Positions 8,221 to 15,082 of a stretch of DNA of 17,528 bases are shown one piece after another. The stretch is from a bacterium (GTDB lineage: Bacteria > UBP14 > UBA6098 > JAFGQG01), in NCBI GenBank assembly GCA_016930435.1, contig JAFGGQ010000004.1:1-17528 (forward strand), given 5' to 3'. The position numbers were made by a program, and so were the translations under genes. The notes below the pieces were generated by a model, which was given only the letters and a program-made list of their open reading frames with translations, made no database searches and had not been told where the DNA came from. Every line of letters begins with the position of its first letter. Position 1 is the stretch's first letter.

Positions 8221-9189
8221 CTACGGATTCTGATATAATTCAATAGCTTTATGTGGAACACCTTCCTCGGTTTTCTGGATGAATTCGGAGTGTGCATGAT
8301 TATTATAAATAATGGCGCTATTAATTGCCCCGTAGATATTCCCCAGGTAGAAGAAAGATGCTAATAGTGCAGAGGTTATAGCGAAGGAGCGGTCTTCTTC
8401 CCAGAGCGCGATAGCTGCAGTTCCGAATCCCACCGTAAAAGCAAAAGAGAACCCGGCATCCCCAAATCGTTTGCAGTAAAGCTGACCGCTGCCGGGCAAT
8501 ATTGAAGAGAATAATCCTGAAACCAGAGGGCTGCGCTTGCTCATTATCTGGGCTTGCCTGGATTTGGATATTAGATAATAAAGCGAGGATACTTGCTGCC
8601 CTTCGACGTTGTTGTTATTGAGTTCTTCGAAAATTTTCTGAGCTGCCCGGTATTCGCGTGTATGCAGCAAACACCAGCCTTTGAGATAAGAGAATGCTCC
8701 ACCCAACCTGTCATTTACCTCCTGAAGAGCTCCTATATAGGCTAACGTACCCTCCCAGTCCCCCTCTTCATAGTAGGTTGAAGCCATTCTATAGTAGGCT
8801 GCTGAACTGTATTTATCGCTGTTCGGATTATTAATTAATTGTTTATAATAATTACGGGCACGTTCATAGGCCTGGCATTTTTCATACGATAAACCAATTC
8901 TTAAAAGAGCATAATGCTGATTCTCATCCTCCGGATATTTGAATCGAAAGCGATGGTATTCTACTGCTGCCCTCGAATATTCCTTTTCAGCAAAGAGATA
9001 ATCAGCAAATCGCAACAGGTTTTCCCGTGTTTCAGGAATTTCTGGAGCATCTGTTATCATGGTTTCCATGATCGCCGGGTGGATATCCATACTATCCGGC
9101 CTCTCCAGTTCCGGGATGGAGCCCTGTTCCTGGGTAAAAGCCAAAACCGAAAATAAACAGATCCAAAATATAGACAGGTATTTTACCAT
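8221..9189 (-). CDS. Exported TPR protein with C-terminal PGSGQLY membrane module (TPR protein B)
   Basis: 322 residues. The frame is open further upstream (to 9267), but the start is placed at the ATG at 9189: it begins a clean signal peptide (MVKYLSIFWICLFSVLAF), has GAGGA nine bases upstream, and overlaps the yidD-like stop by seven bases. The longer version would put a non-hydrophobic stretch in front of the signal. Residues 55-210 carry TPR-like helical repeats (FADYLFAEKEYSRAAVEYHR, AYYRMASTYYEEGDW, AREYRAAQ-like). From about 220 comes SILPGSGQLY (PGSGQLY at 232-238), then two or three hydrophobic segments and IYNN near 294. This C-terminal part resembles the small PGxGQxY membrane modules found in Bacteroidetes-type proteins (DUF5683-like, from memory). 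It is a clear paralogue of the protein at 9587-10540. Function unknown; envelope assembly is inferred from context. Confidence 0.85.
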   Translation of the reverse strand: MVKYLSIFWICLFSVLAFTQEQGSIPELERPDSMDIHPAIMETMITDAPEIPETRENLLRFADYLFAEKEYSRAAVEYHRFRFKYPEDENQHYALLRIGLSYEKCQAYERARNYYKQLINNPNSDKYSSAAYYRMASTYYEEGDWEGTLAYIGALQEVNDRLGGAFSYLKGWCLLHTREYRAAQKIFEELNNNNVEGQQVSSLYYLISKSRQAQIMSKRSPLVSGLFSSILPGSGQLYCKRFGDAGFSFAFTVGFGTAAIALWEEDRSFAITSALLASFFYLGNIYGAINSAIIYNNHAHSEFIQKTEEGVPHKAIELYQNP

Positions 9190-9590
9190 ATTGTATTTTC
9201 CTCGACCGGGTCTCTCAAAGAACCCCGGGAATTTAAGGGGTAATAGCGATAAGCAAAGGGATTGCAACGTATCAGGCGATCGGAGGTCATCAGGATTGCT
9301 TGAAGAGGATCATACTGCTCAAAGGCTTGTTTGGCAAATTCACTGCATGAAGGATCGAACTGGCACTCCTGATTATCCTGATGGGAAAAGAAAAACTGGT
9401 AAAGGTCTATCACGAGTCCAGCCAGCATCTTCACCGGGTTTGTGGGCAATTCAATCAGTTCCTTTTGATTCACGTGTCTGTCATCGGCAACCTTTGTAGA
9501 TACCCGTGATGAATCGGCGGCAAAAAGCCCGGTAGCATAATAACTAATGGAAATTAGCGATAATAGTATAATCAGTAAATTAAGCTTCAT
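9183..9590 (-). CDS. YidD-like protein with N-terminal signal sequence
   Basis: 135 residues. The C-terminal 80 match YidD (membrane protein insertion efficiency factor, UPF0161): DLYQFFFSHQ, then C76-QFDPSC-S with C82, EFAKQAFEQY, and DRLIRCNP with C109, followed by a degenerate G-DPV ending (RGSLRDPVEE). Classical YidD is 70-90 residues, with a short amphipathic N-terminus, at the cytoplasmic face of the inner membrane, helping YidC/Sec insertion. Here about 55 extra residues precede the domain: a hydrophobic signal (LNLLIILLSLISISYYATG, possible cleavage after A24 or A25) and a polar linker. The domain may therefore lie in the periplasm or be tethered there. It overlaps TPR protein A by four bases (ATGA) and TPR protein B by seven, so the three are tightly coupled. 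The domain is certain; the function in this setting is not. Confidence 0.9.
   Translation of the reverse strand: MKLNLLIILLSLISISYYATGLFAADSSRVSTKVADDRHVNQKELIELPTNPVKMLAGLVIDLYQFFFSHQDNQECQFDPSCSEFAKQAFEQYDPLQAILMTSDRLIRCNPFAYRYYPLNSRGSLRDPVEENTIW
9199..9203 (-). promoter_or_regulatory. Ribosome binding site fixing the start of TPR protein B
   Basis: Minus strand GAGGA, nine bases before the ATG at 9189, inside the end of the yidD-like gene. It argues for the internal ATG rather than the longer frame starting at 9267. Confidence 0.7.
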
Positions 9591-10540
9591 GATTTCAGGT
9601 ATTTGTTTATTAAATAGACGATTAACTGCTGGCTTTTGGTTTGATTGTATTCAATGGCTATTTTTTCAGCATTATAGCTGCTTCCAAAGTAATAACGTGA
9701 CCATAGAAGATAGAAGATGACCGCGCTCTGGAAGAACTTTTCATTTACAAGGGTTCTGCCTGTGAGATAGCCGAAAGCGGTATTCAGCAGCAGGGAGTTA
9801 ATTCCTTCCTTCCATTTGCCGGCATAGATCTGGCCCGAGCCCGGAACAACGGCGGATAGCCATTTAGCAAGACCTTCTGAACGGTGCTCAATATTTTCTG
9901 GCTGCAGTTTCATCTCTTTGACAAGTGCATAGGCATGTCCATAATAGTATTGACTTTCGGTGTCGCCCATCTCAATAATCTCCATAAAGGCTTCCCGGGC
10001 TTCATCCCAGCGGCCCTGTAGTAAAAATAACCAGCCATACCAATAGAAAAGTTCCACCAGTTTTGAGGGAACATTATAGGTGGATATTTTATCAATGATT
10101 TCGTATTCCGCAAGAAAAAAATGTCCTAATCGAATATGGGTCAGGACTAATATCAGGCTGGCATTGTAGGATACCTCCTGGTCATCGCTCAGGTAAATAA
10201 GATATTCCAGGTTCTGAATGCCGCCACTGAATTCACCCTGACGAAGCTGAGCCAGCGCCATCTTGTAATGCAGATAGTTTTCCAAAGGTGTCTCCGGATG
10301 ATAGAATAAAAAACGCTTATACTCTGTAACAGCATCGTAATATAATCCATTTTCAAAGAGTTCATCCCCAAAAGCGGTCTCCTCCGGATTAAATCCAAAA
10401 GGGACCGTGAATATGTCCAGATCCTGAATGCTTTCATAGAAGAGTTCATATACCGCCGGCTCAGTTTGAGCAAGGGCCAATGAAAAAAAAATGCCGAGTA
10501 GTAAAATGCCTGTTGAAAACTTTGTATTGGATATGGTCAT
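9587..10540 (-). CDS. Exported TPR protein with C-terminal PGSGQIY membrane module (TPR protein A)
   Basis: 317 residues with a signal peptide (GILLLGIFFSLALA, cleavage near residue 24). Residues about 55-205 contain TPR-like repeats (DELFENGLYYDAVTEYKRF at 59-77, a tryptophan- and tyrosine-rich repeat around 162-190). The C-terminal module begins SAVVPGSGQIYAGKW (PGSGQIY at 233-239) and continues through hydrophobic segments to a YN motif at 298-299. Length, order and motif positions match the downstream TPR protein B almost residue for residue, so the two are paralogues flanking the yidD-like gene. It starts three bases after the TAG of the PorV-like gene (TAG-ATA-ATG), with no Shine-Dalgarno site. 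The likely place is the periplasm, anchored by its C-terminus in a membrane. The role is unknown; an assembly or scaffold function with the YidD-like protein is an inference. Confidence 0.85.
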   Translation of the reverse strand: MTISNTKFSTGILLLGIFFSLALAQTEPAVYELFYESIQDLDIFTVPFGFNPEETAFGDELFENGLYYDAVTEYKRFLFYHPETPLENYLHYKMALAQLRQGEFSGGIQNLEYLIYLSDDQEVSYNASLILVLTHIRLGHFFLAEYEIIDKISTYNVPSKLVELFYWYGWLFLLQGRWDEAREAFMEIIEMGDTESQYYYGHAYALVKEMKLQPENIEHRSEGLAKWLSAVVPGSGQIYAGKWKEGINSLLLNTAFGYLTGRTLVNEKFFQSAVIFYLLWSRYYFGSSYNAEKIAIEYNQTKSQQLIVYLINKYLKS

Positions 10541-10543
10541 TAT

Positions 10544-11503
10544 CTATAGATAGATTGAGGCTGATATTTTATAACTATTGTCTAATTCCGGATGATCTTC
10601 AAAATTAGCGGAAATACTCCAATTCTTTATATTTAATCCTGCCCCGGTAACAAAGGTCGAATGGCGCATCCCCACCCTCAGGGAAATAAGATCCTGGTAA
10701 CTGTACTCCAATCCTATACCCCAGAAGGGTTCATTCTCTTCGAGATAATATTGCCCGTCCGAACTGATTGTCAGCGTGCCTCTTAATTTTTCAATATACT
10801 TCCTGACCGCTATTCCTATCCTGGGTGCAGGTAGTATGGTCTCGTTGTTTCCGGTGTCCCATGAAATCAGGGTTGTTGTGATATCAGATATCTGGAATCC
10901 CACCCTTAACCACTCCAGGGGACTCCATAATAAACCCGCATTCGTTCCCAGCCCCCATGCTGTATTATCGATAATCTTGTTGAAATGTATCTTAAGCGTT
11001 AGTCCAAGATGCACTGTTTGAAAAATAGTTGTGCCGTAAGCGGGAAAAAGTGTCAACTGCAAATGCCCCTTCTCCTCAACAAGATAAGGCCGGTTATGGG
11101 ATGAAAGCGGTTGATATTGATCGGAAAGGGCAGTCACCGGTATAGCTGTTCCACCCACATATAACAGGGAAATTCCATAATGATGTCTTTCTTTCAGGGA
11201 AGCGGAATACCCCAAAAAGTCATATTTTACCAGTCCACCAAAGGAGTGGGAATGTGTCAGCATGATACTTTTTGACTGCTGGAGAGAAAGTGCTGCCGGA
11301 TTATAATAACTTGCCGCTGCCCATGTTTCCTGTGCCACCCAACTGCCTCCCATGGCCGTTATCCGGGAATCCGTATCGAACTGGAATACGTCATTGGCAT
11401 ATCGCTCCGCCTGTAAAAATGCAATCCTGAAGGACAGCAGTAATACCAAAGTAAGAGCAAATATAATCCATTTTGAATTATTATTATAAATTTCTCTTCG
11501 CAT
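10544..11503 (-). CDS. PorV/UPF0164-like outer-membrane beta-barrel protein
   Basis: 319 residues with a signal sequence (KWIIFALTLVLLLSFRIAF at 11-29). The mature N-terminus carries the family mark: FDTDSRITAMGGSWVAQETW followed by YYNPAAL (67-72), the ARxxAMGGA...NPAGL pattern of PorV/PorQ and UPF0164 proteins, which are FadL-like barrels. The rest is alternating amphipathic strands, ending in a hydrophobic-aromatic strand (SYKISASIYL). PorV in Bacteroidetes shuttles T9SS cargo at the outer membrane; UPF0164 members in other phyla have no settled role. It is first in a five-gene operon with the TPR, YidD-like and kinase genes. No Shine-Dalgarno precedes the ATG. A weak minus-strand promoter-like TTGCTT-17-TATTAA lies just before it. 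Family is fairly sure; a T9SS role is inferred from the two sorting-domain proteins in this window. Confidence 0.78.
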   Translation of the reverse strand: MRREIYNNNSKWIIFALTLVLLLSFRIAFLQAERYANDVFQFDTDSRITAMGGSWVAQETWAAASYYNPAALSLQQSKSIMLTHSHSFGGLVKYDFLGYSASLKERHHYGISLLYVGGTAIPVTALSDQYQPLSSHNRPYLVEEKGHLQLTLFPAYGTTIFQTVHLGLTLKIHFNKIIDNTAWGLGTNAGLLWSPLEWLRVGFQISDITTTLISWDTGNNETILPAPRIGIAVRKYIEKLRGTLTISSDGQYYLEENEPFWGIGLEYSYQDLISLRVGMRHSTFVTGAGLNIKNWSISANFEDHPELDNSYKISASIYL

Positions 11504-11665
11504 AATACCGGAATTTAATAAATATCTTTATATCAGCAAGCAATTTCTGCATTGGATTTTACATATTAGTATTCTGACTGTCAATATTTTTGTTGACATT
11601 TTACTAAATAATTGTAAATATATTTTCGACTTTGCTGAAATTTTGAAATACAAACCGGTTTTGGG
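11504..11665. promoter_or_regulatory. Divergent intergenic control region
   Basis: This 162-base AT-rich gap separates the leftward operon from the rightward gene at 11666, so it must hold at least one promoter for each. The rightward one is clear (11593-11624). For the leftward operon I see only weak candidates, such as TTGCTT-17-TATTAA close to the start codon. A perfect ten-base palindrome AAACCGGTTT sits at 11652-11661, immediately before the rightward start. Confidence 0.5.
11593..11624 (+). promoter_or_regulatory. Promoter of the gene at 11666
   Basis: TTGACA at 11593-11598, then 20 bases, then TATATT at 11619-11624 running on into TTCG. Near-twin of the cold-shock promoter (TTGACA, 21 bases, TATATT, TTG). 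Transcription would begin around 11632, leaving a leader of about 34 bases with no Shine-Dalgarno site. The spacing is longer than usual for sigma70, so a Bacteroidetes-like reading (-33 TTG, -7 TAnnTTTG) is possible. Confidence 0.55.
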
Positions 11666-12337
11666 ATGATCAAAAGAATTCATTGGTCGGTGCTATTATT
11701 GGCAATGTTCATTATGGTGGCAAATTTCCGCTATGCCGAGTGCATTGGGTTGCAGTTAGGCTTCGGAAAGTTTTACCCTGATGACACCACCTTAATAAGC
11801 AATGGGGATTGGGCTTCAAATCTCAACTTGCGCATACCACAAGGTAAGATATTTATAATTGATATTGGGGCAATAGTTTATAAAACTAATGAGGATGAGT
11901 TGTCCCTCCCCCCCGAATTATTACCAGATGAAGTAAACCAATCTACAGTCAAGCGCCGGATGCTGGCTACCGGGTTCTATGGAGCTATCGGACTGGGAAG
12001 ATTTCTGGGCAGTTCGGGCATAGGTATTTTCCCATTTGCCTCTGTAGGAGCCGGTATAATGGGGATTTCAACGATTGCGCGTTGGGAGTATGTGACCCAG
12101 GTTTACGTCCCCTATGATGAGCAGAATAAGGAACTCTTCGGACGGCCTTTTTTTATCGGAAATATAGGTGCTGAAGCCACTTTCATGCACATTGGCATGT
12201 TTGTCAAATTCAGTTACCTTCTTGCACAGGATATCGAATATAGCGGCATAAACGTTGCCGGATATGGTGTCAGCCTTCCAGGCGGAAGTATCAATCCAAG
12301 CGGATTGATTTTTTACATCGGCCTTGCACTAAATTAA
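11666..12337 (+). CDS. Exported protein of unknown function, probable small outer-membrane beta-barrel
   Basis: 223 residues. Residues 1-26 form a signal peptide (IHWSVLLLAMFIMVA); the cysteine at its end is in YAEC, which does not fit a lipobox, so a lipoprotein is unlikely. The mature part is rich in glycine and aromatic residues in alternating pattern (LQLGFGKFYPDD, GFYGAIGLGRFLG, IGIFPFASVGAGIMG, GLIFYIGLALN at the end), as in eight-strand outer-membrane barrels. I do not recognise the family. It has its own promoter and is divergent from the PorV-like operon. No ribosome site is visible; the ATG is preceded by GGTTTTGGG and the palindrome AAACCGGTTT. It converges on leuS with a 75-base gap and no clear terminator. 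Coding status is well supported by the signal peptide and length; function is unknown. Confidence 0.75.
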   Translation: MIKRIHWSVLLLAMFIMVANFRYAECIGLQLGFGKFYPDDTTLISNGDWASNLNLRIPQGKIFIIDIGAIVYKTNEDELSLPPELLPDEVNQSTVKRRMLATGFYGAIGLGRFLGSSGIGIFPFASVGAGIMGISTIARWEYVTQVYVPYDEQNKELFGRPFFIGNIGAEATFMHIGMFVKFSYLLAQDIEYSGINVAGYGVSLPGGSINPSGLIFYIGLALN

Positions 12338-12412
12338 GTAACCTCCCCCGCTGCATGATAAACATATCAATATTTCCCTGAAGGTTTAACTAAGGATTCT
12401 ACGCTTGTATCC

Positions 12413-14878
12413 TCATCTTACAACAAAGTTCAGGAGTTTATTGGGAACCCAGATGATCTTTTTAATTTCACCTTGTTCAAGATAACGATTGATATTTTCA
12501 ACTTCTCTTGCAAGGGCGACAGCCTCCTCCTGCGTTGAGTCCGAGACCATATCAATAGTCCCCCTTAATTTCCCGTTTATTTGAAGGGCGATGGTTACAT
12601 CTTTAAATCGGGTATATTTTTCGTTAAAGGAGGGCCATTCAGCATGCAGTATTGTTTCTTCTGAGAACCATTTTTCACCGAAATATTCTGCCAGGTAAGG
12701 GGCAAACGGATTAAGCAGCCGCAGGAAAGCTTTGACCACAAAGTTTTTAACAGACGATACTTTCAGGTGTTCAGGGTCAATATCATTGAGTGCTTCCATA
12801 AGAGCTGCAATAGCGGTGTTAAATTGCATTTCATGTATATCCCTGTCCACCCTTTTTATGAGTCGATGGGTCAGCTTGAATAATTCCTTATCCTCCTCAT
12901 TCAAAGCAGCGTAACCGTCCTCATCGATAATCACCTCGTTTTGATTGGGTTCGATATTCTCGATCAGAGTATAAATGCGCTTTAAAAAACGGGTTGCCCC
13001 TTTGGTTCCCTCCTCATTCCAGAGGATTTCCCTGCCGGGAGGTGCGAAAAAGAGGATGGAGATTCGGGCAGCATCAATTCCAATCTCCTCAATTAACCGC
13101 ACAGGTGAAACCACATTGCCCCTGGACTTGGACATCTTTTCACCATGCCCATCCAATACCATTCCATGATTAAACAAGCCACGTACCGGCTCGTCCACTT
13201 CAAGGTAACCCAGGTCTTTAAGTACCTTGGTAATAAAACGAAAATATAAAAGATGACTGGTTGCATGCTCTGCCCCACCGATATAAAAGTCAACGGGGAG
13301 CCACTTTTTAGCCTCCTCACTGCTGAATGCGAAGTCATCATCTTTAGGATTTAAATACCTCAGGTGATACCATGAAGAACATACATAGGTATCCATTGTG
13401 TCCACATCCCGACGCGCCGGCTTACCGCAAAGGGGACAGGGAACATTGACAAATTCAGGAACCTCTTCCAATGGAGAACGGCCCTTTGGCAGAAAATCAA
13501 CTTTTGAATCATCCGGCAGTAATACCGGAAGCTCTTTTTCGGGTACGGGAACTACACCGCAACTATCGCAATATATAACCGGTATCGGAGCACCCCAGTA
13601 TCTTTGCCTGGAAATTAGCCAGTCCCTAAGGCGATAGACCACAGAAGCTTCCCCGAAACCATTTTTCCGTGCATGTTCAACCAGCGTTTTCATTCCCTTT
13701 TCCGAGGACAGACCACTAAACTCGCCGGAGTTTATCATTATGCCGTACTCTGTATAAGCTTCATTAAGGCAATCATTATTTATTGCCCTGTCCGGAGAAT
13801 CTATAACAACATTGATGGGAATATTATACTTTTTCGCAAATTCGAAATCCCTCTGATCATGGGCGGGTACGGCCATCACCATTCCGGTTCCGTATGCTGC
13901 CAGGACATAATCGGCAACCCAAATCTGGATGCGTGAACCGTCAAAAGGATTTATTGCGTATAACCCGGTAAAAACTCCATCTTTTTCCCTTTCATCGCTG
14001 GTACGTTCAGTTTCCGGTTTCATCAACGCCTTCCGGACATATTCACGGATTTGTTCAGCATGAGGGCTGATCTTCAAAATTTCCGGTATTAGTTTATGTT
14101 CAGGGGCAATAGCCATAAAGGTCACCCCGAAAATAGTATCCAGCCGGGTAGTAAAGATAGGCAGATCCAGACCAAGATCATCCAGCCTGAAGTTTACCAT
14201 TGCCCCCTCACTCCGGCCAATCCAGTTTTTTTGAATATTCTTGATTGCTTCAGGCCAGTTTTCTAGCTTTTCAATATCATTAAGAAGGCGTTCAGCGTAC
14301 TCGGTTATCCTAAAATACCACTGTTCCAGCTCCCGTTTCTCCACCTCGGATTCGCAGCGCCAACATTTCCCGTCATGAACTTGCTCGTTAGCCAATACCG
14401 TATTACAGTTAGCGCACCAGTTTACATAAGAACGGTCCTTATAAGCTAAGCCCTTTTTATATAATTGTAGAAAAATCCACTGGGTCCACTTGTAATAATC
14501 CGGCTGACAGGTTATTACTTCCCTTTCCCAGTCATAGCTTATACCGAGTCTTTGAAGGGTTTCCCTGGAACGTTTAATGTTTTTCATTGTCCAGGCGCTG
14601 GGACTTTCTCCCCTCTTGATTGCCGCTTCCTCAGCCGGCAATCCAAAGGCATCCCATCCAAAAGGATGGAGTAAATCATAACCGTTCATCTTTAAATACC
14701 GCCACAGCACATCACCCAGAGTGTAGTTCCGAAAATGGCCAATATGAATATCCCCTGATGGATACGCGTACATCTCCATCAGGTAATACTTGCGATCAGG
14801 CCGCTCAGGAGTATCGTATAACCTTAAACGGTTCCACTTATCCTTTTGTTTGTTCTCAATATCCTTATAGTTGTACAT
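12413..14878 (-). CDS. leuS: Leucyl-tRNA synthetase
   Basis: Class Ia aminoacyl-tRNA synthetase, 821 residues from the chosen start, normal for bacterial LeuRS. It charges tRNA-Leu with leucine in the cytoplasm. Counting from that start: AYPSGDIHIGHFRNYTLGD with the HIGH motif at 45-48; a zinc knuckle with cysteines 155, 158, 172 and 175 (CANC, CWRC); the CP1 editing domain about 220-420 (TTRLDTIFG, AAYGTGMVMAVPAHDQRDFEF); KMSKS at 581-585; then the helical anticodon-binding region and the C-terminal tRNA-binding domain (ITALQINGKLRG-like). The frame extends eight residues upstream to 14902, but the ATG at 14878 has GGAG five bases before it and gives the standard beginning MYNYKDIE, so I prefer it. 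All key motifs are intact. Confidence 0.98.
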   Translation of the reverse strand: MYNYKDIENKQKDKWNRLRLYDTPERPDRKYYLMEMYAYPSGDIHIGHFRNYTLGDVLWRYLKMNGYDLLHPFGWDAFGLPAEEAAIKRGESPSAWTMKNIKRSRETLQRLGISYDWEREVITCQPDYYKWTQWIFLQLYKKGLAYKDRSYVNWCANCNTVLANEQVHDGKCWRCESEVEKRELEQWYFRITEYAERLLNDIEKLENWPEAIKNIQKNWIGRSEGAMVNFRLDDLGLDLPIFTTRLDTIFGVTFMAIAPEHKLIPEILKISPHAEQIREYVRKALMKPETERTSDEREKDGVFTGLYAINPFDGSRIQIWVADYVLAAYGTGMVMAVPAHDQRDFEFAKKYNIPINVVIDSPDRAINNDCLNEAYTEYGIMINSGEFSGLSSEKGMKTLVEHARKNGFGEASVVYRLRDWLISRQRYWGAPIPVIYCDSCGVVPVPEKELPVLLPDDSKVDFLPKGRSPLEEVPEFVNVPCPLCGKPARRDVDTMDTYVCSSWYHLRYLNPKDDDFAFSSEEAKKWLPVDFYIGGAEHATSHLLYFRFITKVLKDLGYLEVDEPVRGLFNHGMVLDGHGEKMSKSRGNVVSPVRLIEEIGIDAARISILFFAPPGREILWNEEGTKGATRFLKRIYTLIENIEPNQNEVIIDEDGYAALNEEDKELFKLTHRLIKRVDRDIHEMQFNTAIAALMEALNDIDPEHLKVSSVKNFVVKAFLRLLNPFAPYLAEYFGEKWFSEETILHAEWPSFNEKYTRFKDVTIALQINGKLRGTIDMVSDSTQEEAVALAREVENINRYLEQGEIKKIIWVPNKLLNFVVR

Positions 14879-15082
14879 AATTACTCCGATCACATTATTC
14901 ATTCCACTACTCTAAGACCTACCCGAAAACATTAATTAAACTTATTTATACAAGAACCATTAATTCAGAAGCGACCTTAAAGTCAGGTTAAATCATAACT
15001 TGGTTTTTTATTTTACTAGTTACCCGAACCCATTTGAATTAAATCCGGGATACTAATTAAGGCAGAAATATAACTACAATGT
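14879..15082 (-). promoter_or_regulatory. leuS upstream region with probable promoter and leader
   Basis: 204 bases between leuS and the gene behind it on the same strand. On the minus strand TTGTCA (15089-15094, overlapping the last codons of the upstream gene) is followed after 16 bases by TATATT (15067-15072), each five of six to consensus. From there the leader would be about 180 bases. It contains a weak stem (CCCG 15023-15026 with CGGG 15046-15049, inner ATTT with AAAT around a GAATT loop) and a near-palindrome GACCTTAAAGTC at 14973-14984. A closer TATAAAT at 14944-14950 could also be a -10. No T-box signature is visible. Confidence 0.4.
14884..14887 (-). promoter_or_regulatory. Ribosome binding site fixing the leuS start
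   Basis: Minus strand GGAG, five bases before the ATG at 14878. No such site precedes the upstream in-frame ATG at 14902. Confidence 0.65.

Noticed and set aside
9190-9267. Longer N-terminus for TPR protein B starting at 9267
   Set aside because: It would add 26 residues before a clean signal peptide and overlap the yidD-like gene by 85 bases; the ATG at 9189 has GAGGA at the right distance.
9059-9499. 146-codon open frame on the plus strand across the yidD-like and TPR genes
   Set aside because: Antisense shadow; its product is low in hydrophobic order and resembles no family, while both genes beneath it have recognised domains.
11541-11562. Similarity of this stretch to positions 21-43 (both begin CAATTTCTG, then TTGG and TTTT)
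   Set aside because: One copy is inside a conserved acyltransferase coding region and the other is intergenic; short, imperfect and without further matching flanks, so chance is likely.
12338-12412. Rho-independent terminator between the convergent genes
   Set aside because: The best stem (AGGA-bulge-TAC with GTA-TCCT at 12393-12413) is short and bulged and has no T-run on either strand.
14903-15000. T-box riboswitch in front of leuS
   Set aside because: No AGGGTGGNACCGCG-like T-box sequence or terminator/antiterminator pair; the GGGTAGGTC stretch is too weak a match.
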